The notes beneath the pieces were generated by a model. That model was not told the DNA's origin. It saw only the letters and a list, made by a program, of their open reading frames with translations, and ran no database searches. Positions 54,160 to 63,771 of a stretch of DNA of 64,000 nucleotides are shown here, one piece after another. A program made the translations under genes and the position numbers. Within the stretch, counting starts at the first letter, position 1; every line of letters begins with the position of its first letter. The DNA is from Nematopogon swammerdamellus (lineage: Eukaryota; Arthropoda; Insecta; Lepidoptera; Adelidae): contig OX336340.1 of the NCBI GenBank assembly GCA_946902875.1, positions 24,877,566-24,941,565 on the forward strand, read 5' to 3'.

Positions 54160-54478
54160 TTATGGAAACTGACACGGTTGGCTACATCACCTACAACATC
54201 CGTGATGTCAGCCCATAACACCGGGTGAACTTGGTGCCACGTCAGTGCTTCCCTTCGGTCGTGCCGGCTACACTGAACTGGACGGAAAACACAAACCATT
54301 TACATAGCCGTTTCGACCGACCTTTCATTCAGTGCGGTGGTATCAACCCGGGCGGGTTAAACCCTACCACCTAGTGATATAAGAAGGGAGTCATATCCCT
54401 TAGTCGCCTTTTACGACATACACGGGGAGAGATGCAGTGGGGCTATTCTTTTAAAGTACCGGTCCCACACGGTACCTC
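54160..54478 (-). mobile_element. SINE with GGGGCCGGTAC-type head, full
   Basis: T-run, GGAAACTGACACGGTTGGC, core, CCCTTAGTCGCCTTTTACGA C and GTACCGGTCCCACACGG. It ends 62 bp before the terminal exon at 54540. Confidence 0.85.
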
Positions 54479-54539
54479 TGCGCCATCGCCCTCTTCTCTA
54501 TCTCTTGTCGTCTTAACAGTCTCAGAGGATGTTCCCCAG

Positions 54540-54640
54540 GTTTTCATTCAGTGCCGACCGTCTACTTCCCCAACAGTCAGCGCTTCAGCTCAAAGCTGGC
54601 CGCGGCCGGAATGTACCGGGACTATTCGCTCAACATCTAA
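54540..54640 (+). CDS. PIERCE1: PIERCE1-like alternative terminal exon A
   Basis: Acceptor GTTCCCCAG, phase 1 in. It encodes (G)FHSVPTVYFPNSQRFSSKL then AAAGMYRDYSLNI and TAA. It matches the vertebrate C-terminal region (MPKVFYPNSNKFSQQLAAGGMFRNNTLN). AATAAATAA at about 55016-55024 could serve as polyadenylation signal. The total protein with this exon is about 109 residues. Confidence 0.92.
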
Positions 54641-55324
54641 ACCTGATGATGTACATCGTTTAATAAGGTTTAATTTAGTACCTGAAAGAAGGATAGACTT
54701 CTAAATGCCTTGATTTAACGTACTTTGCACCATTTTTACATGCCGCTTTGCACCATACCGATGCATGTATGTATTCGTGTGTACACGCTTGTAACAGAAC
54801 CATTACGAATGTTATTTTATGCCTTTCTGAAGCAACATTATGGAGTCAAGATGTGAAGTTGCTATAGAAATATTTTAAGTTGCTGTTATATTTTTAGTTA
54901 AAGCTAAGCGTGTGAGAGTCAAAGGAGGGCATTCAATAACTACGAAAGGAGACAAATACCTGTGTCGTTTCCTTGATCGATTATTTTATAGGTAGTTAGT
55001 TATATACATAATTTAAATAAATAAGTTTTTACACATTTTTTTGCCTTTGATTTTATTGATTTTTGACAGGATATCTGGTGGCACGGCAGTGCCCCCGCCA
55101 AGTCGAGCAAACACGGCTGTACCATCCTTTTCTCGAAGCAACTCAGGGTACTTTTGGCCTACCTGTATCTTTGTTGTGGATAGAGATAAACACCTGAAAT
55201 TTTAGTTACCAAGTGTACTTACCAAACCTAGCTATACGCCCAAATTATAAGTTTGTACCTATTATAGTTTGCGAGATATCGCCAGTTAAAGTTCCGGTTT
55301 TTAGTGACTCACTCACTCACCGAT

Positions 55325-55798
55325 CATCAAAAATCTAAGGTACTTCCAGCAGACCTACAAACTTGAAATTTTGGATTCAGATAATGTTTATCACACAACG
55401 AAAGGAAAAACTGAAACATCCTTAAATTGAGGCCCCCTTTTTTTATTGGGTAAACTTACCTTTCCTCCATACAAAGTCTATGAAAATTCACCCGTCATCA
55501 AAATTCTAAGGTACTTCCAGCAGACCTACAAACTTGAAATTTTGGATTCAGGTAATGTTCATCCCACAACGAAAGGAAAAACTGAAACATCCTTAAATTG
55601 AGGCCCCCCTTTTTTTATTGGGTGAACTTACCTTTCCTTCATACAAAGTCTATGAAAATTCACCCGTCATCAAAAATCTAAGGTACTTCCAGCAGACCTA
55701 CAAACTTGAAATTTTGGATTCAGATAATGTTTATCCCACAACGAAAGGAAAAACTGAAACATCCTTAAATTGAGGCCCCCTTTTTTTTTGTTGGGTAA
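55325..55798. repeat. Tandem repeat, about 171 bp x 3
   Basis: CTAAGGTACTTCCAGCAGAC recurs at about 55337, 55507 and 55678. Units include ACAACGAAAGGAAAAACTGA and TTGAGGCCCCCTTTTTTT. Bases 54641-55324 are 3' UTR/intron without a recognised repeat. Confidence 0.92.
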
Positions 55799-55861
55799 AC
55801 TTACCTTTCCATACAAAATCTAAGACAAATAATTTTGTCAGTTGCATAAGTACACATAGAC

Positions 55862-56070
55862 ATACACACCACACGCCGTATTCCGACAATCGGGGTAAGC
55901 AGAGTAATCGGTGTTGTGCTACAAGTATTCTGGTAAATTACAGCACAACACCGACCACCACGTTTAAAGCAAAGTGACTTACTGTCTTCGAGAAGGTTTA
56001 TCGTCTTCTTGAACGCAGCTCGGCCTTCGGCCTCGCCCTTTGGCACTTACTTTCTTCGAGTAGGTTTATC
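55862..56070 (-). repeat. SINE-like fragment joined to a solitary Helitron minisatellite unit
   Basis: 55862-55965 is the tail of the GGGGCCGGTAC-type element. 55975-56070 is one unit of the Helitron minisatellite (TCGAGAAGGTTTATCGTCTT, GCTCGGCCTTCGGCCTCGCC), outside any Helitron. Confidence 0.7.
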
Positions 56071-56145
56071 GAAAATATGTAGCTGACGTGCCAGAACTAA
56101 TACCAGAAAAGAAAAAAAGGAAGACTACCTACAAAAAGAAATGAG

Positions 56146-56709
56146 ATCCCACCAAAAACATAAATATAAAAAGATGCCAAGTCTCGCACGCAACCTTTCC
56201 AACGTAAAAAGTTGTAAGATCCCATGCAGAGCCAAGTCTTTTCATATCATTGAAGCCCGAATTCAACAATGTTGGCATAAATTTTTATTTTCTACTTAAT
56301 AATAATCAATATTTAGTTACTCCTCTTATATTTAACATCTTCATTTCTATATAAAAAAGCACCTTGACTTGGCAAACGGACAGCTAAAATATTATAACAA
56401 TAATATGAACGAACCTAATACTAGTTTGTTGTAAATTGAAAAGGAATCTTTACGAAGCGATCTGTTTGTGCTGTCCGATTGCCAAGTCAAGGTGTTTTTT
56501 TATATAGAAATGAAGATGTTAAATATAAGAGGAGTAACTAAATATTGATTATTATTAAGTAGAAAATGTAAATTTATGCCAACATTGTTGAATTCGGGCT
56601 TCAATGATATGAAAAGACTTGGCTCTGCATGGGATCTTACAACTTTTTACGGTTGAAAGGTTGCGTGCGAGACTTGGCATCTTTTTATATTTTATGTTTT
56701 TGGTGGGAT
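56146..56709. mobile_element. 564-bp element with about 240-bp inverted arms
   Basis: The left arm 56146-56383 and right arm 56470-56709 are nearly identical inverses (TCCCACCAAAAACATAAA; CCAAGTCTCGCACGCAACCT; CACCTTGACTTGGCAA). The loop is about 86 bases. No transposase. Confidence 0.9.
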
Positions 56710-56769
56710 TAATGTTTCTTGATTGCATGCTGCGCGTCGTTTGGTTTGGACACTATTATGTAGTTAATT

Positions 56770-56817
56770 TTTAGGGTTCCGTATCCGTCGTACGAGACCC
56801 TATTACTAAGCCTACGC

Positions 56818-56850
<33 letters not shown>

Positions 56851-57185
56851 GCTGTCTGTCCGTCCATCTGTCCGTCTGTCCGAGGGCTGTATCTCTTGAA
56901 CCGTAATAGGTAGCCCGTCGAAATTTTCACGGAATATGTGTTATTATGGCCGATATAACAACAAATAATAAAAATATGAAAAGTAAAAAATTCACAGGGT
57001 CCCTATAGAATAAACTAAAAAGTGTATGCGCGCCATCTACCAACATTATAAAGCATTTAAACTAATCATGAATTTTAACTAATATGAAGCATTTCATAAT
57101 ACACGCCATAGATGGCGCTGACCATGACACGGCCATACGGAACCCTCAGAGCGCGAGTTCGAGTCACACTTGGCCGGTTTTTTAT
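56770..57185 (-). mobile_element. CCGGCCAAGTG-family element, best copy
   Basis: From AAAACCGGCCAAGTGTGACT (57183 down) through GGTTCCGTATGGCCGTGTC, a (CTGT)n run at 56818-56850, CCGAGGGCTGTATCTCTTGA, to TAGGGTTCCGTATCCG. No open frame of note. Confidence 0.75.
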
Positions 57186-57224
57186 GACACTGTTATATGA
57201 GCGAAAACATAGATCGAAAAGATA

Positions 57225-57535
57225 GATAGAAAATGCTTTATTGCTCCAATAAACATTTAACAGTAATAGTACATTAGAAAATTTGCATAAGGTGCAAAGG
57301 CGGACTTATGCCTTACAGAGGTTTCTTACAGCCAACCTTTGGATGTTTGAGATTCAATTAATACAGTGGAATGTAAGTAGGTAGTAGCAAAAGAGTTGAG
57401 CGCCAAAAATAAATATCTCGAAAACTGGACACTTTAGAGAAAAACTTTATTGGCTTTATTGTCTATGAAAAACATGAGGATTGCGCTGGCGAAATTAATG
57501 TACTCGCCGTTTTAACACCCTGTATATCAACATAT
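57225..57535. repeat. LINE-like 3' end plus ACGGCGAGTACATTAA-MITE piece
   Basis: 57225-57345 matches 43855-43990 (TTTATTGCTCCAATAAACA, AAAGGCGGACTTATGCC). 57400-57535 matches one end of 39195-39640 (AATGTACTCGCCGTTTTAAC). Confidence 0.55.
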
Positions 57536-57844
57536 AATTCAATGTTGATATTGAATAAAATAGAATAGAATATAAATTACACACTAAGACACTAACAAAG
57601 ACACAGAAGAAGAATGGAAGAGCAATATAAATTTACAATACTTCACACAGAACAAGAGAAAAGTAGCGTGCAAAGGCGAACTTATCACTTTAAGTGATTT
57701 CTTCCAGTCAACCTTTGTTTTCATTGTATTAAGAGCATACTCTACACTATACTAACTTCAATCAAAACCATTTTATAAAACATAGATAGGGTAAACATTT
57801 TAATTTCTACTTTTGTATTCAAAATCACTGTCACTGTAGGATTT

Positions 57845-58075
57845 ATTTTAAAGCGAAGCTTTTTAAGGCACGTTTGGGATGGGGACCTAACTCAGAAAAA
57901 ATGAAATATCACGAAAGTATAAACGGAATTTGCGACGTTGCTACGCGCTGCCCAGCAAATGAGAAGCGTTGACTGCACTGTCCAGCGTCATCTATTAGAG
58001 TCTTTTGAAGGCGAACCATTGTATAAGTTGAAAGAAATATCGCATAGATGGCGCTATCCCGATCGAGATTAAATT
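57845..58075. repeat. Dispersed repeat, relative of 29141-29325
   Basis: AAGCGAAGCTTTTTAAGGCA, GATGGGGACCTAACTCAGAA, GTATAAGTTGAAAGAAATAT. Confidence 0.6.
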
Positions 58076-58187
58076 TATAATTGGATTTTACAAAAAAAGC
58101 GTAATACTCTTTGCATCTGTCGCATGTCGCACGACACATAAACTTCTTTTTACATGGTTGAGGAAGAATGTTTTATTTTTTTTTATA

Positions 58188-58629
58188 ATGGAAACACCGT
58201 TGGCTACATCACCTACAACATCCGTGTGCTAGCCCATAACACCGGGTGAACTAGGTGCCATGTCAGTGCTAATATTTACATAGCCGTTTCGACCGACGAC
58301 GTTTCGTTCTGTGCGGTGGTACCAACACTGGCGGGATAAACCCTACCACCTATTAAGGTAAGAATGTCCCTTACATATGGTTTAACGTGGAAAACGGTCA
58401 GCCTCCAACGGTCGAGCGGTCACCCATCCAAGTACTGCGGGTCTATTCTTGTAAATTCTGACAGCGGAATCAGCGCTGTTGTGGCGCTGAGAGCCACTTC
58501 CAAAAGTAGCTCTCAGCGCCACAACAGCGCTGAGTCCGCTGTCAGAATTTACAAGAATAGACCTGCAGAGCGTGCCCAGGGTTGCTTTAGATTAGTCGAC
58601 CGACCGTGCCACTGAGCTACCGAGGCTGA
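58188..58629 (-). mobile_element. 5S/tRNA-headed SINE carrying a hairpin insert
   Basis: Minus-strand SINE: A-box-like TCGGTAGCTCAGTGGCACGG at 58625, 5S-like block split at GTACTTGGATGGGTGACCGC, core, tail GGTGATGTAGCCAACGGTG. The insert occupies 58440-58562. Confidence 0.85.
58440..58562. mobile_element. Near-perfect 57-bp-arm hairpin element
   Basis: The arms 58441-58497 and 58506-58562 (GTCTATTCTTGTAAATTCTG and onward) differ at two positions; the loop is 8 nt. It interrupts the 5S-like block of the SINE, so it is a discrete insertion. The target duplication is unclear (about TGC). Confidence 0.92.
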
Positions 58630-59198
58630 CAAATTAATGTTAAAATTTATTCCTATCAGAGTCACAGATATTGAGAAGAAAAGTCGAGACCAAGTAAAAA
58701 AAAAAATGTTTACCCTGTGCGAAATTGTTTAGAAGTGAACGTTCCATTACGTCAGTATAGTACATGAATGTAAGTTTCGATTCTTTTATATTTAATCTGT
58801 GGGATACGGTGCTGGGTAACACAATACCCAATGTTTTGAGTTGAAGTTTTGTAAACCCTATTTTATGTGTTACTCGTCGGTGTCTCCAAATAAATAAATA
58901 AATAAATAAATAAAATAAATGAAATGAAGGGAAGGATGGACATGGCACCTAGTTCGCCCGGTGTTATGGGTTGACATAACGGATGTTGTAGGTGATGTGT
59001 TAGTTTCCATAAAACAAGTATGGGGAGCCGATGCACATATAAAGAGATTGCAACTTTCTACAGTTCGAAGCCAGCCACTTTGGTTAATTCGATTCCTAGC
59101 TTTTGTGGAAACATTTCGGAGTTTTCCAAGAATTTTCATTGTAACCTAAATTTCCCGATACTTGCTTACTGAAGGCATCACGACGCGAGCAATCAATT
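58630..59198. other. Piercer intron with SINE tail piece
   Basis: Contains (AAAT)n at about 58888-58920 and a plus-strand SINE tail (58925-59015: CACCTAGTTCGCCCGGTGTT). No exon seen. Confidence 0.5.
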
Positions 59199-59965
59199 AA
59201 GCGGAGGGTGGCCGAGTTGTCAGGGCATCGACTTCTCTTGCGAGAAGTCCGAGGTTCGAATCCGGTCGACGTGCACCGATGAGTTTTTTATGACGGAAAA
59301 AATTTGGTGCATACCTTCACCTGCTGCTTCACGTTCGGAACCGGTTTAAAACTGTATGTTCCTTCTGTCCCTTGCCCCTTTAATAGGCGGTAGGCTCAAA
59401 TTGTAGCCGACTGGGTTGGTACCACCATACTGGATGTAATATGGCCACATCAGGCGGTCAGTGATTGGATGGGTGACCGCTCGACCGTTGGAGGCTGACC
59501 GTGGTTCGGATTCCACGTTAAACTGTAGGTCCCTTCCCTTCTTACCTTACTAGGTGGTAGGGTTTATCCCGGCCGGGTTGGTACCACCGCACTGAACGAA
59601 ACGTCGGTCGAAACGGCTATGTAAATAGTTCGTGTTTTCCGTCCAGTTTAGTGTAGCCGACATGAAACGAAGGGAAGCACTGACATGGCACCTAGTTCAC
59701 CCTGTGTTATGGGCTGACATCACGGATGTTGTAGGTGATGTAGCCAACCGTGTCAGGTTCCATAAAAAAAAAAATAAAAAAAAAAAAAAAATAAAAAAAA
59801 ATATCAGCCCCGGCTGTGTTCTCCTAGTCCAAGTCAAGTATGGACAAAAATTCAAAGGGAAGTTTCCGGTATGGCACCCACCTTCTCGGCGGTGATATTG
59901 GCTGATCGGAAAATGTGCTTTGGCCCCTCTAGACTAAGCCACCCATACCGGATTACATAAATAAT
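59199..59965 (+). mobile_element. tRNA-headed SINE with a nested 5S-type SINE
   Basis: The outer SINE begins with A box GTGGCCGAGTTGTCAGGG and B box GAGGTTCGAATCCGG, reaches TGGATGTAATATGGCCACAT C at about 59450, and resumes at 59805 (CCCCGGCTGTGTTCTCC) to CATACCGGATTACATAAAT. Short ATCAG occurs at both junctions. Confidence 0.88.
59453..59803 (+). mobile_element. Inner 5S-type SINE, 5'-truncated
   Basis: Starts inside the 5S block (GCGGTCAGTGATTGGATGGG TGACCGC), B box GGTTCGGATTCC, core 59519-59597, tail GTGTCAGGTTCCAT and a long A-rich 3' end, in the same orientation as the host SINE. Confidence 0.88.
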
Positions 59966-60366
59966 ATATAAAATGAAATAAGTAGCAGTCTTCCAGAAAT
60001 TAAATTCTAAGAAAATATTTTTACCCCATTTTTTCCAATAGCTTTTTTTTAGCAATTTGCTTTCAATTTTCCTAAGGACCTGGCCTCATTTGGGCCCTAC
60101 ATGATATTAATGACATTGCAACTATCGACCAAGAAGGGATATGTCAGAAGTAGGTGCCATGTCAATGGCAACTACTACTGACAGGAACAATAGGCGTATG
60201 GGCTGACGTTACGGGTGCATTCGGTGTAGCCAGCCATGTAAGGTGCCCTAAAAAATATTGATGATGTTCGAATGCTCAAAATATTAATGTTTTTTTTATG
60301 TTATCCGATATGGGTGGCTGAGTCGAATTAATATTTGGAATATTCGTATAACAGGGTATACAGTAT

Positions 60367-60630
60367 ACAGGGTGTTTCAGGATAGGGTTTCTTAAATTCA
60401 GGGTTCGAAAGGGATCCATCTTTGTAGACGAAACGCTCTGAAACTTTTTCCCAGATTCGGTCATTTTATATGACTTTTTGTTGAAAATCGTTTCATCGAG
60501 ATTTGGTGGACGGTAAACATCCGCCTTTATTGAATACAAATAAAATGGCTAACTTACATGCTTAATTAGAAGAATCAAACTGCATGCAGGTAAATTGAAA
60601 ACACTGCAATTCACTAAATTCCAAGCACAA
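60367..60630 (+). mobile_element. ACAGGGTGTTTCAGGATAGG MITE, partial
   Basis: ACAGGGTGTTTCAGGATAGG, TTCGAAAGGGATCC, TTTCCCAGATTCGGTCATTT, then a variant of the region that forms a hairpin in 37791-38291; the far end is missing. 60800-60885 is a variant SINE tail. Confidence 0.75.
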
Positions 60631-60970
60631 CATGTGTTACGTTGCGTGTTACATTGCAACAATGTGTACGACACAATCTTGCACTGCATGTTACACTGCG
60701 CCAATCTGTACGCTGCATTATGTATCCAAGTGTGCGCTGCTGCCTCCAAAAATACACTCCACCACTAATAAAACATTGATACAGTGATAAGACGTAAATG
60801 TGTTGACATCACGGTTGTAGCCCGAGGCTGTAGCGGCACTCGGTAGGTGGTGTAATCAACCACGTCAAGTTAAATATGAAAAAAAAAGATCAATTCTTTA
60901 TTCTTTATTCTTTCTTCATCATTCGTATGGTAGTACACTACGATTGAATTTGTTCAGTACACTAATCACT

Positions 60971-61134
60971 AGATTTAACCTACACCGCGTACTACGCTAC
61001 GCCGTGTTCTCCGCATCATTTTGTATGGAGAAACGAAGTTCGCAAATCTATCACTAGAGACGCTGCTCCGCTTCTCCATACAAAATGATGCGGAGAACAC
61101 GGCGTAGCGTAGCGTAGCGTAGTAGGTTAAATCT
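60971..61134. mobile_element. Fold-back element with 41-bp perfect arms
   Basis: The outer inverted ends AGATTTAACCTAC / GTAGGTTAAATCT (60971-60983, 61122-61134) enclose perfect arms 60992-61032 and 61072-61112 (ACGCCGTGTTCTCCGCATCA inside). The right side has a GCGTA microduplication. Confidence 0.9.
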
Positions 61135-61159
61135 CGTGCTTAGGGTACTGTTTAGATTT

Positions 61160-61330
61160 TACAATCCGGTTCGATTACACCCACAAAGAAGAGCCGACAA
61201 GAAACTTCGCAGGGTTTTTTTTTCAACCTCTTCGATTACAATGCATTGTGACTAGCTAAACAATAGACACCGCTTACAGTTTTAGGATACAGTTTGAGAG
61301 CTAGAATAACCTATAATTTAAGCTTGATAA
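61160..61330. repeat. Dispersed LINE-like 3' segment
   Basis: CCGGTTCGATTACACCCACA AAGAAGAGCC, AAACTTCGCAGGG, TTACAGTTTTAGGATACAG; same family as 14455-14640. Confidence 0.45.
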
Positions 61331-61449
61331 TTCTGACCACATAAAATAAAAAATAAAAGTATAAATAAATAAAATCAGGTGTATAGAGCCTTTGTCAGAA
61401 ATTGTTGATGCATATCGTATCAAGTCATTTCTCGTTTTGGTGGTTACAG

Positions 61450-61571
61450 GTTACCATTCAGTGCAGACAGTGTACTTCCCTATGAGCCAGAAGTTTTGGC
61501 AGCGACTGGCCTCGACTGGCATGTACCGAAACTATTCACTCAACACAGCCATGGATAAATCCAGTTTTTGA
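61450..61571 (+). CDS. PIERCE1: PIERCE1-like alternative terminal exon B
   Basis: Acceptor TGGTGGTTACAG, phase 1 in, like exon A. It encodes (G)YHSVQTVYFPMSQKFWQRL, ASTGMYRNYSLNTAMDKSSF and TGA. About 22 of the 33 aligned residues equal exon A, and it has a longer tail resembling the vertebrate LNVYLEKS end. No second copy of exons 1-2 was found between 54.6 and 61.4 kb, so alternative splicing to a duplicated last exon is more likely than a second gene. Either exon could be inactive. Confidence 0.9.
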
Positions 61572-62274
61572 AGCCGTTCATTATTCACTATTATCTTCGC
61601 TGTATTTGTAATTTTCATATTTTCTAATCTTCACATTTGTAATTTTCTTGATTTTTTCTAAATGTGTTATTTGCTAATGCGCCAAGATATTTGATTTTTT
61701 GATTTTTATTACAGTATTTATTTCTTTGATAAAATGGTGAATTAAATATCAACAAGAATGGTTTAATTCCATTAAATTGATTACTCACCATTCTCTAGTA
61801 ATTTGTAATCTTTTTCATATTATCTTTGAAATTCATTGTTTGATAATGTTGTCAAATGTTTGATCTACAGATTTTGATCATATTTGTTCGTTTATAAAAT
61901 TTAAAGATTATAACAAAATAATTGAAAACTTTATAATAATTCTTTTTATTTTAACCTCTTTGTAAGCAGCGTATTGTATACTCTTTATTGAGAACTCATA
62001 TCTTAGCGCAACTACCCTTTAAATTACCACAATAATTTTTAGGGTTCCGTACCTCAAAAGAAGAAAAAAATACGGAACTTTTATTTGTTTTATATCCGGT
62101 TCGATTACACCCACGTGGAAGAGCCGGCGAGAAATTTCGCAGGGGTTTTTGTGTGCGTGTTTGAGACGTAGAACAGCGATCGTCGGCCGTTTTCTCACAG
62201 TACAGCGCGCGCGCAGTCTTTCTCGCTCTGTGGTTTAAGACTATCCACATAATATTTTATATAATTAGTTATTA
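61572..62274. other. 3' flank of Piercer, AT-rich
   Basis: No further exon seen. 62090-62150 is a dispersed LINE-like piece (CCGGTTCGATTACACCCACG). Confidence 0.4.
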
Positions 62275-62960
62275 CATATGTCGCAGTATTATTATAAGAT
62301 TAATAAAATTATAATTTTACTAGACTACCTTAGAAAGATTGTAAAAAACGATATTTTCTCACAATTTTACTGATTGATTGGGCAGATTTTTAGTAAAATT
62401 ATAATTTTACTAAACATAGCTAGTAAAATTGTATGAAGACGTATAGCGTGCGCTGATTGGTTTAAATATTGTGCATATCTGGAAACGAAAAGTAACAAAA
62501 ACGACATGCGCCACCTCAACATTAGGTTAGGGTTCTTCTATAAATTAACCCTGGTTATTTTTTTTTAACCACCAAAACATTGTGAATGATTTAAAGAATA
62601 GGCGCGGGAGATTGGGAGGGAAGGGGGGACGACATGGCTCCACGCGTTATATCGGCCAATCACTGCAAGCGTCATCTCCCGCCCGCCCCGCGCGCTCCTC
62701 AGAAATACAATATTACTAACCACAATTAGTAAAATTATAATTTTACTAGATATCTAAGAGATGAGAGATGAGAGCAGTAAAATTGTAAGAAATCATAGCA
62801 TTTTACAATCTTTCTAAGGTAGTCTAGTAAAATTATAATAATGCTAACTTTAACCAGTAAGATTGTGAATTTTTGCTTTGACTCACAATAATACGAAGCA
62901 TTATGATTTTACTAGTAAAATTATAATTTTACTAATCTTATGATAATACTGCGACACATA
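62275..62960. mobile_element. Inverted-repeat element with iterated palindromes
   Basis: The ends TGTCGCAGTATTATTATAAG and its inverse at 62960 match through AAAATTATAATTTTACTAG. The palindrome AGTAAAATTATAATTTTACT occurs at about 62391, 62727 and 62918, with a variant at about 62305. A GC-rich centre (62600-62700) carries CCCGCCCGCCCCGCGCG. Confidence 0.82.
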
Positions 62961-63288
62961 CATACTATACCACTTACCGAACGCTGTTCTGTGGAACTAG
63001 CATCCCTTATTCCCTGCCACCCGTCCTATCTCCGCATGACTCGTCGTCTGCACCCTTTTGTTGTTAACGGTTTTTGAGAACCCATCGGTTCTCTAAATAA
63101 TTTAATTGTCGCACCGCTAGGGTGTGGAACTGTCTTTCGGCGAGTGTGGCTCTCGGGGTGTCTTCAAACGGGCTAGACAGTATAGCAACAGTCCGCAAAT
63201 CTGCTGGCAACAAAAACAGAACTCTCGTGCATTTTTGCCCGACTGCGCAACAGCAAAGGCAGGATTACGTTTTCGCGCGTATCTAATG
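62961..63288 (+). pseudogene. Possible LINE C-terminal remnant
   Basis: About 63110-63180 reads RTARVWNCLSASVALGVFKR AR, a weak echo of the RTxRxWNxLP...FKR ORF2 end. Otherwise unrecognised. Confidence 0.3.
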
Positions 63289-63595
63289 CAGGGATTCTCA
63301 ACCTTTTTTCCTCTACGACACATCTTAAGATTTTTTTCAGACTGGCGACACTCTCAAATGTTACATTCTAATCTGGCGGGAAATTCAAATCAGCCCTATC
63401 TTATAATGCCAGCTGTTCGTGACAATGAGTAGAATGGCGCACGGAGGGAGGAAGGAGCCGCGCCACCGCGGCCGGTGCAGCACGACAGCGCGTCCTTTCG
63501 CCCGGTCGCCGCGGCGACCGGGCGAAAGGACGATTTATTTTTATTTTTAGAAATTCTCGCGACACTCCTGACACATGCTCGCGACACACTGGTTG
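63289..63595. mobile_element. hAT-type non-autonomous element with 8-bp target duplication
   Basis: Starts CAGGGATTCTCAACC, typical of hAT termini, with GACTGGCGACACTCTC and GCGACACACTGGTTG at the other end. ATCTAATG is duplicated exactly (63281-63288, 63596-63603). The right terminus lacks the last 10 or so bases of the expected inverse. Its GC-rich middle has a 42-bp palindrome. Confidence 0.85.
63491..63532. repeat. Perfect 42-bp palindrome
   Basis: CGTCCTTTCGCCCGGTCGCC followed by its exact inverse around a central GCGG..., with no loop, inside the hAT-type element. Confidence 0.97.
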
Positions 63596-63771
63596 ATCTA
63601 ATGTATGAATGTCTGTTATATTTTTAAATAAACTTTTTTTATTTTAATAAAGTGGACTTTAAGTGGTGTGGTTATATTGATACTGTTGACATTTTAATAC
63701 AGAAGGCATTTTGATAAAGTGGGCATTATGATAAATTTTTTGTTTTGTTTTTTGTTTTTTGTTTTTTTTTT

